Positions 1-5,946 of a stretch of 16,527 bases of DNA are shown piece by piece. How positions within the stretch are numbered: the first letter of the stretch is position 1; each line of letters opens with the position of its first letter. The notes beneath the pieces were generated by a model. It was not told the origin of the DNA, searched no databases, and saw only the letters and a program-made list of their open reading frames with translations. Source of the DNA: UBA1081 sp964613045 (GTDB lineage: Bacteria; Bacillota; Clostridia; Oscillospirales; Acutalibacteraceae); contig CAZTFS010000050.1 in the NCBI GenBank assembly GCA_964613045.1, positions 1 to 16,527 on the forward strand. Reading direction: 5' to 3'. The position numbers and the translations under genes were made by a program.

Positions 1-481
1 CCTTCATGCTCTCGAACATAGCGGGAGTCATAACGCCAAGTGCTGCAAGACCTTCACCGGTAACAAGGGGATCACCCTTTTCATCATTCTTGAATGTACA
101 CTCAACATAACCGCCCTCAAGAACTGTTCCGTCCTCAATGTACTCACCGTATCTGCGGATAAAGCTACCTGTAGCAACAAGACGGCAGATAACTTCAAGA
201 CCGTGACCGAATACTGTTGCAGGAAGAACTTCCATTACAGCATCGTCAATATTTGCACTTACGTAATGAGTCTTGATGCCTGCATCCTTAAGAAGCTCAA
301 AATAATGAATAGAAGTTTCAAGATTTGCCTTACCGATACCCTCAATAGTAAGACCGACACTGTTTTCACCGGGATCAAAAACGCCGTCTTTACCTGTGCA
401 ATCGTCCTTGAACTTGAGCATTACATTGCCGTTATCAAGAGAATAAACATCCTTGGTTTTGCCTTCATAAATTTTTTTCAT
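1..481 (-). CDS. purC: Phosphoribosylaminoimidazole-succinocarboxamide synthase (SAICAR synthetase), 5' part
   Basis: SAICAR synthetase joins aspartate to CAIR using ATP in cytosolic de novo purine synthesis. Reverse-strand translation from the ATG at 481-479 gives 160 codons with no stop before the window edge, so the C-terminal part is missing. The N-terminus reads MKKIYEGKTKDVY, the family's nucleotide-binding beta-hairpin, followed by LKFKDDCTG near residues 22-30. Further on are a RLVATGSFIRRYG-like segment and a KNDEKGDPLV segment, which correspond to the family's conserved VRNIAAGS and KDDxxGDPL blocks. The sequence is divergent from the short Bacillus-type PurC, and the insertion after KDDCTG suggests the longer clostridial form. 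The start is set by an AAAGGAG Shine-Dalgarno about 9 bases upstream. The gene has its own promoter at 518-546. Purine-operon neighbours would lie to the left of the window. The family call is firm; the subtype is inferred. Confidence 0.87.
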   Translation of the reverse strand, partial: MKKIYEGKTKDVYSLDNGNVMLKFKDDCTGKDGVFDPGENSVGLTIEGIGKANLETSIHYFELLKDAGIKTHYVSANIDDAVMEVLPATVFGHGLEVICRLVATGSFIRRYGEYIEDGTVLEGGYVECTFKNDEKGDPLVTGEGLAALGVMTPAMFESMK

Positions 482-517
482 TTGTGCAGCACTCCTTTGT
501 TTGCATTAACAAAAATT

Positions 518-546
518 ATTTTAGCACCATTTTTTTCTTTTGTACA
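518..546 (-). promoter_or_regulatory. Sigma-A promoter for purC, extended -10
   Basis: On the reverse strand TGTACA (546-541) is separated by 17 bases from TAAAAT (523-518). The -10 is preceded by TG one base upstream, an extended -10. The 5' leader to the purC ATG would be about 30 bases, so there is no room for a purine riboswitch, and none was seen. Confidence 0.5.
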
Positions 547-631
547 GACTTTTTTTTCAATTTATTTCAATTTGTTTAATTATACATTTTTTTGATGAAG
601 AATTGCCTTCGATATAGTAAAAATAAAGTTA

Positions 632-660
632 TTGACGAAAATGAAAAAGACGCTTATACT
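632..660 (+). promoter_or_regulatory. Sigma-A promoter for the histidine phosphatase gene
   Basis: TTGACG (632-637), a 17-base spacer and TATACT (655-660) match 5/6 bases at each hexamer. The ATG is at 678, so the expected transcript start near 667 leaves only about 11 bases of leader, with the Shine-Dalgarno (GAGGTG, 665-670) at the extreme 5' end. Confidence 0.65.
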
Positions 661-677
661 GAAAGAGGTGATAAAAA

Positions 678-1202
678 ATGATTCTTTACATAGCAAGACA
701 CGGCGAATCAAGAGGCAACACGGGCGAAGACACAGGGTATGACCCTGAACTTTCCGAGAAAGGAATTGTGCAAGCCCGTCTTCTCGGCGAAAGAATGAAA
801 AAAATTAAACTCGATGCAATTTTCTCAAGTCCGTTGACAAGAGCTGTTCAGACGGCTGAAAAAACTGCGGAATTACAGGATAAAACGCTCATAATTCTTG
901 ATGATTGCTACGAGGTTGACAACGGCGAAACAAAAGAAGAAGCTTACATAAGAGCAAAAAATATTACAGACAGATTAAAAGATGAGTTTGTCAACGATGA
1001 GAAAATAATTATTTTTGCCCATGGTACATTCAACAATTATCTTATAAATGCGGCGATCGGCTTCCCTGTCAGAGATGATTTCAATTTCTGTCAGGAAAAT
1101 ACAGGACTTACCTGTATTAAATTCTTACCCGACGGAAGAACTAAAATTGAATTTTCAAATGACTATTGCCATTTGGCACCAATCGAAAAACCCGAATATT
1201 AA
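678..1202 (+). CDS. Histidine phosphatase family protein (phosphoglycerate mutase-like)
   Basis: This 174-aa cytosolic protein belongs to the branch-1 histidine phosphatases, which transfer phosphate through a phosphohistidine. The signature RHGE lies at residues 7-10, with His8 the expected phospho-acceptor. A second catalytic histidine, His115, sits in the motif FAHGTF, and an SSPLTRAVQTAE segment supplies the usual phosphate-binding arginine and the helix after it. The length suits small phosphatases of the CobC/GpmB type. The substrate cannot be read from the sequence: no cobalamin genes are nearby, so neither CobC nor phosphoglycerate mutase is assigned. The ATG at 678 is preceded by AAAGAGGTGAT, and a good sigma-A promoter lies immediately upstream. 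The gene is monocistronic. Its stop codon overlaps the stop of the convergent decayed gene, and no terminator is visible between them. Confidence 0.9.
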   Translation: MILYIARHGESRGNTGEDTGYDPELSEKGIVQARLLGERMKKIKLDAIFSSPLTRAVQTAEKTAELQDKTLIILDDCYEVDNGETKEEAYIRAKNITDRLKDEFVNDEKIIIFAHGTFNNYLINAAIGFPVRDDFNFCQENTGLTCIKFLPDGRTKIEFSNDYCHLAPIEKPEY

Positions 1203-1789
1203 TCGGGGGTTGCCGTCTCATGAGGGATGTTATCACTTATCATTGTGAGCAATTCATCAACAGTAACAAGCACAACCTCCTCATCAAGCTGATTTACAAA
1301 GAATTCAAGATTTTCTCCGCTGATTGACCATGGATGAATATTGACAATACTGTAGCCGTTGATCGAAGCAATATCTGCCGGATAATTATTCACAATTTCA
1401 GCCTGCTCTTTAAGCCGGTCTTCGGTAACTGATGCATATTCACCGTTATCGTCAGTGCAAATCAGTTCTGTGCCGCTGCTTTCAATGGCAGCAAGATATT
1501 CACCGTCTGCATCATTCGTTTTAATGAAGATTGCAGGCTGTTTTTTTTGCAACGATTCCCTGAAGACATATTGCCATGTGTCTTGATTGTTTATCAAGAA
1601 CACCGGCATCGATTACATAAAGCTTGTCACTGAGTTCATAGTCACGGCAGATATCTGTAAGCGGAGCTATTTCGTCATAAGCCTTCTGTTCGGGCGGTTC
1701 ATTTTCAACATTAGTTACAACAAGTATTATTGCAGCAATTACCGATAATGATAGCAATACTGCAATAATTTTTTTATAATTCCGTTCAT
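1199..1789 (-). pseudogene. Decayed GxGYxYP-type protein with two homopolymer frameshifts and a probable internal deletion
   Basis: An ATG at 1789-1787, with AAGGA upstream, opens a frame encoding MNGIIKK and then hits a seven-A run (1775-1769). The next part of the protein, a membrane/signal segment followed by a sequence including KLYVIDAG and LQGIVAKK, is in another frame. At an eight-A run near 1541-1548 the reading returns to the original frame (1609-1199). Joined, the pieces make a coherent protein of about 196 aa. The LYVIDAG...LQGIV...PAIFI order resembles the N-terminal domain of GxGYxYP putative glycoside hydrolases, and GYSIVNIHPWS plus the VVLVTVDELLTMI tail resembles their C-terminal end. 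Full proteins are usually around 500 aa or more, so the middle appears deleted. A terminator for the upstream transporter lies just before it and no promoter is evident. Family assignment is from memory of motifs and is moderate. Confidence 0.6.
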
Positions 1790-1806
1790 AAAAAACTATC
1801 CTTATT

Positions 1807-1852
1807 TCAAAAGAAGATGCAGTTTCATGTTGCTTTACGGAAACTGCATCTT
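1807..1852 (-). terminator. Rho-independent terminator after the GPH transporter
   Basis: A perfect 13-bp inverted repeat (1814-1826 with 1840-1852) encloses a 13-base loop. On the reverse strand it is followed by a T-rich tract (CTTCTTTTG), and it begins 18 bases past the transporter stop. The forward-strand side lacks a T tract, so it serves the reverse strand. Confidence 0.8.
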
Positions 1853-1869
1853 AAATATTATCTTACTGA

Positions 1870-3288
1870 TCAGTATTTTCTCGAAAGAAGACCTTCTGCT
1901 TCTTCTTTCGTGATTTCTCCTGCGTTGCACCTTGCCATTATCTGAACGTCTTTATCGTTAAGCTTATAGAACACATACAGACCCATTGAAATAATATATC
2001 CGATAACGGGAATAAGTGCATAGGTTATCCAAAGTCCTTTGATTGCTTCGGGAGTTTGAGTAATTCCGCTTGCGGCAAGCTCCTCAAAACTGGAAGCCGT
2101 AACTTCCTGCCAGCCGAAACAGCTCAGAGCAAACAGGCTCAGTGCCGATGCAACCGCCGCCGCAATTTTTACGGAGAAAGTCTGAATCGCAAAAGTGATA
2201 CCCTTGGCTTCAGTACCCGTCTTGAACTGTCCGTACTCAGCACAGTCGGGAGTGAACATAAAGTTCATAACACCCACAACAGATGCGGGTACGGAGCGGA
2301 TGACCGTAAGCACAATAAAGAATACAACGCTTTCATACCCTGCTGTAAATATTGCAAGCCCTGTTACTATAAGAGCAACATTGCTCCAGAAATAGACCTT
2401 GAATTTGTCATATTTGCGTACCAATGCCGGCACAAAAAGAGCCGCAATGAACTGAGGTGCCGCCGACAGAACACTTATAAGCAGATTGAACATTGAATTT
2501 CCGAAAAGATAATACGATGCAATAAGGCTCAGTGCACTGTTGGTAAGACAGGCATTGGCAACTATATATCCGCCGTAGAACAGCAGCAGATATTTATTCT
2601 TAAACAGGTATGAGAACATCTCACGCATCGTAAAGCTGCCCTCATTTGCACAGGGAATATAATTTCTCTCCTTACCTGTCACCGCAATGGGAACCATCAG
2701 TGCAACAGCAATAACAGACACAATGATAACAGTCATCGTGTAGCTCATACCCACCTGTTCGCTGGGAAGAACTGTAAATGCAACGGTTATGATTGCAATA
2801 CCCACACCGCTTAATATCTGACGTCTTGACATGAGTATATTTCTCTCATCAAGATTTGATGTAATGGTCGTAACCATTGTGTAAATGGGAACGTCACAGA
2901 TCGTATAAGCCGTATCCCAGAATATGTACGCAACAGCAAACCACAGAAGCTTGACAGTTTCACTTGCCGCAGTCGGAATCGCAAAAAGCATAATCGATGC
3001 AATGGGAATAAGGGCACAGGATATTCTGACCCACGGCAGGCACTTCTGACCGTTTTTGAATCTGATCTTGTCAAACATCGCTCCGAAAATTGCATCGTTT
3101 ACGGCATCCCATACCTTAACAGCCATAACAACAACGCTGACCTTCGCCATATCCACACCGGTCATCATAAGATATGTCGTAAGAAAATTGGCAACAAGAA
3201 AATAAAATATATTCTGACCTGTAAAATATATCAGATATGAATTTCTTTCTTTAAGTGAAGTCTGCCATTGTATCACATTTTTAGCCAT
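1870..3288 (-). CDS. Glycoside-pentoside-hexuronide (GPH) family sugar:cation symporter
   Basis: This is a 472-aa polytopic inner-membrane transporter of the major facilitator superfamily. About twelve hydrophobic segments can be traced. GPH/MelB-type features include a YFTGQNIFYFLVANF first helix, KVWDAVNDAIFGAMFDK carrying the aspartates typical of the cation site, and a long TITSNLDERNILMSRR loop. It lies downstream of araB on the same strand, so L-arabinose, ribulose or an arabinoside is the likely substrate; this is inference from context. An in-frame TTG at 3321 would extend the protein by 11 residues. The ATG at 3288 is preferred because GAAAGG precedes it and homologues begin near this point. 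The C-terminus ends in a charged cytoplasmic tail. The gene is followed by a strong terminator. Confidence 0.88.
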   Translation of the reverse strand: MAKNVIQWQTSLKERNSYLIYFTGQNIFYFLVANFLTTYLMMTGVDMAKVSVVVMAVKVWDAVNDAIFGAMFDKIRFKNGQKCLPWVRISCALIPIASIMLFAIPTAASETVKLLWFAVAYIFWDTAYTICDVPIYTMVTTITSNLDERNILMSRRQILSGVGIAIITVAFTVLPSEQVGMSYTMTVIIVSVIAVALMVPIAVTGKERNYIPCANEGSFTMREMFSYLFKNKYLLLFYGGYIVANACLTNSALSLIASYYLFGNSMFNLLISVLSAAPQFIAALFVPALVRKYDKFKVYFWSNVALIVTGLAIFTAGYESVVFFIVLTVIRSVPASVVGVMNFMFTPDCAEYGQFKTGTEAKGITFAIQTFSVKIAAAVASALSLFALSCFGWQEVTASSFEELAASGITQTPEAIKGLWITYALIPVIGYIISMGLYVFYKLNDKDVQIMARCNAGEITKEEAEGLLSRKY

Positions 3289-3323
3289 AGCAAAACGACC
3301 TTTCAAATCAGAATTTATCAATG

Positions 3324-3427
3324 AACAATTTACAATTTACAATTTACAATGTACAATGATTTACAAAAAAACCGCCTGTATAGCTGCAACTGCACAATTG
3401 TAAATTGTACATTGTACATTGTTAATT
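3324..3427. repeat. Heptamer-built inverted repeat between araB and the transporter
   Basis: The left arm (3324-3358) is a run of about four to five heptamers reading ACAATTT/ACAATGT. The right arm (about 3394-3427) is the opposite-strand form, ATTGTAA/ATTGTAC. Together they can fold into an imperfect stem of about 25-30 bp around a loop of some 35 bases. The element lies in the roughly 150-base gap between the araB stop and the transporter start, so it would sit inside an operon transcript. It could be a small repeat element or an RNA-stability hairpin. No T tract follows a GC-rich stem, so it is not a standard terminator. Confidence 0.75.
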
Positions 3428-3438
3428 GGTTCGACAAA

Positions 3439-5109
3439 TTATTGTTTTCTCTGCTCGATCTTGATTTTCTTAAGTCTCTTCATGACGTCATTTTCGCCTC
3501 TGCCGAAATAATCATGAAGTATCTGGTACTCTGCAAAAAGCTTATCGTAAACATCGGAATTTTCCTTAATTGGCTCATAAACAAGATTCTTAATGCTGCC
3601 CATTGCTCTTGCGGCATCAAATACGCTGTCATATCCGCCCTTTTCAGCACCTGCGGCAACTGCACCGAAGATAGCACTGCCGAGAGCAGGACCCTGCATA
3701 GAGCCGGCGATCTTAACAGGCATTTTCAGAACGTCTGCGTAGATCTGCATTGTCATGGGGTCTTTCTGGCTGATACCGCCCGAAGCGTAAAACTCCTCAA
3801 CGGGAACACCGTTTCTGCGGTAATTTTCAATAATTTCTCTTGTTCCGTATGCAGTAGCTTCAATAAGAGCTCTGTAAATCTCCTCGGGCTTTGTGGTAAG
3901 AGTCATGCCGATAAGCATTCCCGTAAGGTCAACGTCAACAAGAACGCTTCTGTTGCCGTTCCACCAGTCAAGTGCAAGAAGTCCGCTTTCGCCGGGCTTC
4001 TGAACCTCTGCCTTGGAGCGAAGATATTTATGTATATTCATGCCTGCCTTTTCAGCGGCATCATAATATTCTTTCGGAAGACAGTTATCAATAAACCATG
4101 CAAAATGATCGCCGACACAGCTCTGACCTGCTTCATAGCCGTAGAAGCCGGGCATGATACCGTCAGCAACAACACCGCACATTCCGGGAACCTGCATCTC
4201 CTCTTCACCCATGAGCATGTGACATGTGGAGGTACCCATAATGGCAAGAACCTTGCCGGGACCGTCAATACCCACAGCAGGAACACACACATGAGCATCA
4301 ACATTACCTACGGCAACAGCAGTACCGACCTTAAGACCTGTCAGCTTTGCGGCTTCTTCGGTAATTTCGCCTGCCTTTGAGCCGAGAGGAACGATATCAT
4401 AGCTTAATTTGTCTTCAACAACATTTTCGAGTCTCGGATCAAGAGCCTTGAAGAAATCCTTCGAGGGATAGCCTGCAGTCTTGTTCCAGAGCTCCTTATA
4501 ACCTGCCGTACAGGAGTTTCTTGTTTCGTTACCGCAAAGCTGCCATACGATCCAGTCAGCCGCCTCGATAAATTTATCGGCAGCATCATAAATTTCGGGA
4601 GCTTCATCAAGCACCTGCCATATCTTCGGAATTGCCCACTCGGAGGAAATCTTTCCGCCGTAGTTATTAAGCCACTTCTCACCTCTTGCTTCAGCGATCT
4701 CATTGAGCTTGTTAGCCTTGTCCTGAGCCGCATGGTGCTTCCAGAGCTTTACATAAGCATGGGGATTATGCTCGTATTCGGGCATAAGACACAGCGGTGT
4801 GCCGTCAGCCTTTACGGGAATAAGTGTACAAGCAGTAAAATCAGTACCTACACCGATAACATCATCTGCGGGGATACCGCTTTTTTCAAGCACCTCTGGA
4901 ATAGTCTTTGCCAGAACGTCAAGATAATCCTGCGGATGCTCAAGAGCCCAGTCAGTGCCGAGCTTTGTGCCGTCGGGAAGATACTCGTCCATTACGGCAT
5001 GGGGATATTCATAAACGGCACTTGCCTTCTCCTCGCCTGTCTTTGCATCAACAATGACAGCTCTGCCTGACAATGTGCCGTAGTCAACACCGATTACATA
5101 TTTACTCAT
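3439..5109 (-). CDS. araB: Ribulokinase (L-ribulose kinase)
   Basis: AraB phosphorylates L-ribulose to L-ribulose-5-phosphate in cytosolic L-arabinose catabolism. The 556-aa product matches the usual length of about 560 and belongs to the FGGY kinase family. The N-terminal phosphate-binding motif is GVDYGTLSGR at residues 6-15. A GTDFTACT block and a CLMPEYEHNPHAYVKLWKHH block are characteristic of ribulokinases rather than xylulokinases or glycerol kinases. The C-terminal domain carries the nucleotide-site segment YASGGISQKDPMTMQIYADV. The ATG at 5109 is chosen over an in-frame ATG at 5145 because GAGGCG lies about 8 bases upstream of it and the protein then starts like its homologues. The transporter follows on the same strand. 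araA and araD are not in the window. Confidence 0.93.
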   Translation of the reverse strand: MSKYVIGVDYGTLSGRAVIVDAKTGEEKASAVYEYPHAVMDEYLPDGTKLGTDWALEHPQDYLDVLAKTIPEVLEKSGIPADDVIGVGTDFTACTLIPVKADGTPLCLMPEYEHNPHAYVKLWKHHAAQDKANKLNEIAEARGEKWLNNYGGKISSEWAIPKIWQVLDEAPEIYDAADKFIEAADWIVWQLCGNETRNSCTAGYKELWNKTAGYPSKDFFKALDPRLENVVEDKLSYDIVPLGSKAGEITEEAAKLTGLKVGTAVAVGNVDAHVCVPAVGIDGPGKVLAIMGTSTCHMLMGEEEMQVPGMCGVVADGIMPGFYGYEAGQSCVGDHFAWFIDNCLPKEYYDAAEKAGMNIHKYLRSKAEVQKPGESGLLALDWWNGNRSVLVDVDLTGMLIGMTLTTKPEEIYRALIEATAYGTREIIENYRRNGVPVEEFYASGGISQKDPMTMQIYADVLKMPVKIAGSMQGPALGSAIFGAVAAGAEKGGYDSVFDAARAMGSIKNLVYEPIKENSDVYDKLFAEYQILHDYFGRGENDVMKRLKKIKIEQRKQ

Positions 5110-5164
5110 TAAAATACGCCTCAATTCGTATATATTATTTTTCATTTAATTTTATCATATTTTT

Positions 5165-5191
5165 ATTATAATTATCTATTGACCGATTCAA
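5165..5191 (-). promoter_or_regulatory. Possible araB promoter
   Basis: On the reverse strand TTGAAT (5191-5186) and a perfect TATAAT (5170-5165) are separated by 15 bases, which is short for sigma-A. The leader would be about 50 bases. An eight-base palindrome ATACGTAT at 5268-5275, upstream of it, has the TACGTA core of AraR-type operators, but its flanks fit poorly. Confidence 0.35.
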
Positions 5192-5283
5192 TAATGAAAT
5201 CCTTTCCGTATTGTGAAGATTGCACAATAGTTTATTCAACAGCAGTTTCCCGCAGTATCCGGACAGTATACGTATGTAATTTC

Positions 5284-5321
5284 CTCAAAAAAAGAAAACA
5301 GGAAGCCCGTACAGGACTTCC
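5284..5321 (-). terminator. Rho-independent terminator of the twin small-peptide operon
   Basis: GGAAGCCC (5301-5308) pairs with GGACTTCC (5314-5321), an 8-bp stem with one G-U pair and a 5-base loop. On the reverse strand it is followed by TGTTTTCTTTTTTT (5300 downward). It begins about 22 bases after the stop of the second small ORF, so it closes that unit before the araB promoter region. Confidence 0.85.
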
Positions 5322-5343
5322 CGATCAATTAACAACTATAGGA

Positions 5344-5454
5344 TCAGAGTGTTTCCCACTCGAAGGGATACTTCTCTTCAAAACCTGCTGCAAATCTCTT
5401 AAAAAGGTCAACAAGTGACTTGAACCATGCGATAAGCTGAGCAAAAATCTCCAT
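5344..5454 (-). CDS. Small amphipathic peptide, 36 aa (second of tandem pair)
   Basis: An ATG at 5454 opens a 36-codon frame ending in TGA. The Shine-Dalgarno AGTGAGGTG (5469-5461) is identical to the nine bases before the neighbouring small ORF. The peptide starts MEIFAQLIAWFKSL. Hydrophobic residues at 4, 7/8, 11, 14/15, 17/18, 21 and 25 recur every three to four positions, predicting an amphipathic helix over about residues 3-25. An acidic, aromatic tail (EEKYPFEWETL) follows. Net charge is about -2, there is no cysteine and no classical signal peptide. It follows the 40-aa peptide by 50 bases and is followed by a strong terminator. The family is not recognised. The two ORFs share a W-x-x-S motif and a [KR]FA motif, suggesting paralogy. 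A membrane-associated or secreted peptide is possible; function is unknown. Confidence 0.8.
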   Translation of the reverse strand: MEIFAQLIAWFKSLVDLFKRFAAGFEEKYPFEWETL

Positions 5455-5504
5455 TATTTACACCTCACTAAATAAAATCAAATTAAACAAATAAATTCAG
5501 AAAA

Positions 5505-5627
5505 TTAAGCTTCATCAGTATCTGCTTCGGGGCTGAGAATACCCATAAGCTCTGCAAACTTCTCTCCAAGCTTCTTGAAAAAGCTAACGATCCACTGGAA
5601 CATTGCATTGATTGTTGCTGCTGACAT
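5505..5627 (-). CDS. Small amphipathic peptide, 40 aa (first of tandem pair)
   Basis: An ATG at 5627 opens a 40-codon frame ending in TAA, with Shine-Dalgarno AGTGAGGTG at 5644-5636. The peptide begins MSAATINAMFQWIVSFFKK. Hydrophobic positions 6, 9/10, 13, 16/17, 20, 24, 27/28 and 31 fit an amphipathic helix over about residues 5-31. The C-terminus is acidic (PEADTDEA). Net charge is about -3. There is no cysteine, no leader-protease site and no obvious export signal. It is the first gene of a two-gene unit with its own promoter (5689-5717) and terminator (5284-5321). No transporter, immunity, histidine kinase or AgrB-like gene adjoins it. That the two ORFs share length, ribosome-site sequence and peptide pattern supports real translation. 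Function is unknown. Confidence 0.8.
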   Translation of the reverse strand: MSAATINAMFQWIVSFFKKLGEKFAELMGILSPEADTDEA

Positions 5628-5688
5628 TATTAGTGCACCTCACTTTGATTAAATTGCGGTTGGTAGATTTTTCTTACCTTGCACCAAT

Positions 5689-5717
5689 ATATTAACATAT
5701 TATGAATTCGAATTCAA
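5689..5717 (-). promoter_or_regulatory. Promoter of the twin small-peptide operon with overlapping palindrome
   Basis: On the reverse strand TTGAAT (5717-5712), a 17-base spacer and TAATAT (5694-5689) form a sigma-A-like promoter about 60 bases upstream of the first small ORF. A perfect 14-bp palindrome, TGAATTCGAATTCA (5703-5716), covers most of the -35 and part of the spacer, a classical position for a repressor site. Confidence 0.5.
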
Positions 5718-5946
5718 GCGATTTCCGAATTGTTAAATTAATGTTTTATTGATTGCAACATTTATGACAACTTTTAACATTCAGGCAACATCTGTCTTTT
5801 TATCGCATTCTAAATTTCATTTTTTTAATTATTTTTTACACAAAATCACTACTAACAACCTTATTTATGAACAGTTTGTAAACTATTTATGTGACAGATG
5901 TAATATTTCTTAATAATATTAACAATGTGAACATATACTTTTAAAA
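5718..5946. other. AT-rich spacer between spoIVA and the small-peptide promoter
   Basis: With the promoter and leader this belongs to a 319-base gene-free stretch (5628-5946). No ORF with a ribosome site was seen. A 9-bp inverted repeat, ACATCTGTC (5788-5796) and GACAGATGT (5893-5901), is 96 bases apart. No convincing GC-rich terminator follows spoIVA on the reverse strand. Confidence 0.5.

Noticed and set aside
203..595. A 130-aa forward ORF
   Set aside because: It is antisense to purC, whose reverse frame has clear family motifs and a ribosome site; the forward frame has neither.
482..600. Purine riboswitch ahead of purC
   Set aside because: The leader from the predicted promoter is only about 30 bases and contains no aptamer-like helices.
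2056..2496. Forward ORFs opposite the transporter gene
   Set aside because: Antisense shadows of a well-supported membrane protein gene, with no start signals.
3349..4380. A 343-aa forward ORF opposite araB
   Set aside because: Long because the codon bias of araB keeps the antisense frame open. Its cysteine- and asparagine-rich translation has no recognisable family, and no ribosome site precedes it.
5268..5275. AraR operator upstream of araB
   Set aside because: The TACGTA core fits but the flanking arms do not match the known consensus, and the site is over 100 bases upstream of the likely transcript start.
5344..5627. Twin peptides as AgrD-type autoinducer precursors
   Set aside because: The amphipathic N-terminus and acidic tail are reminiscent, but there is no cysteine in either peptide and no AgrB/AgrC/AgrA gene adjoins.
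5344..5627. Twin peptides as a leaderless two-peptide bacteriocin
   Set aside because: Known leaderless bacteriocins are strongly cationic; these are net negative, and no immunity or export gene is present. Not fully excluded.
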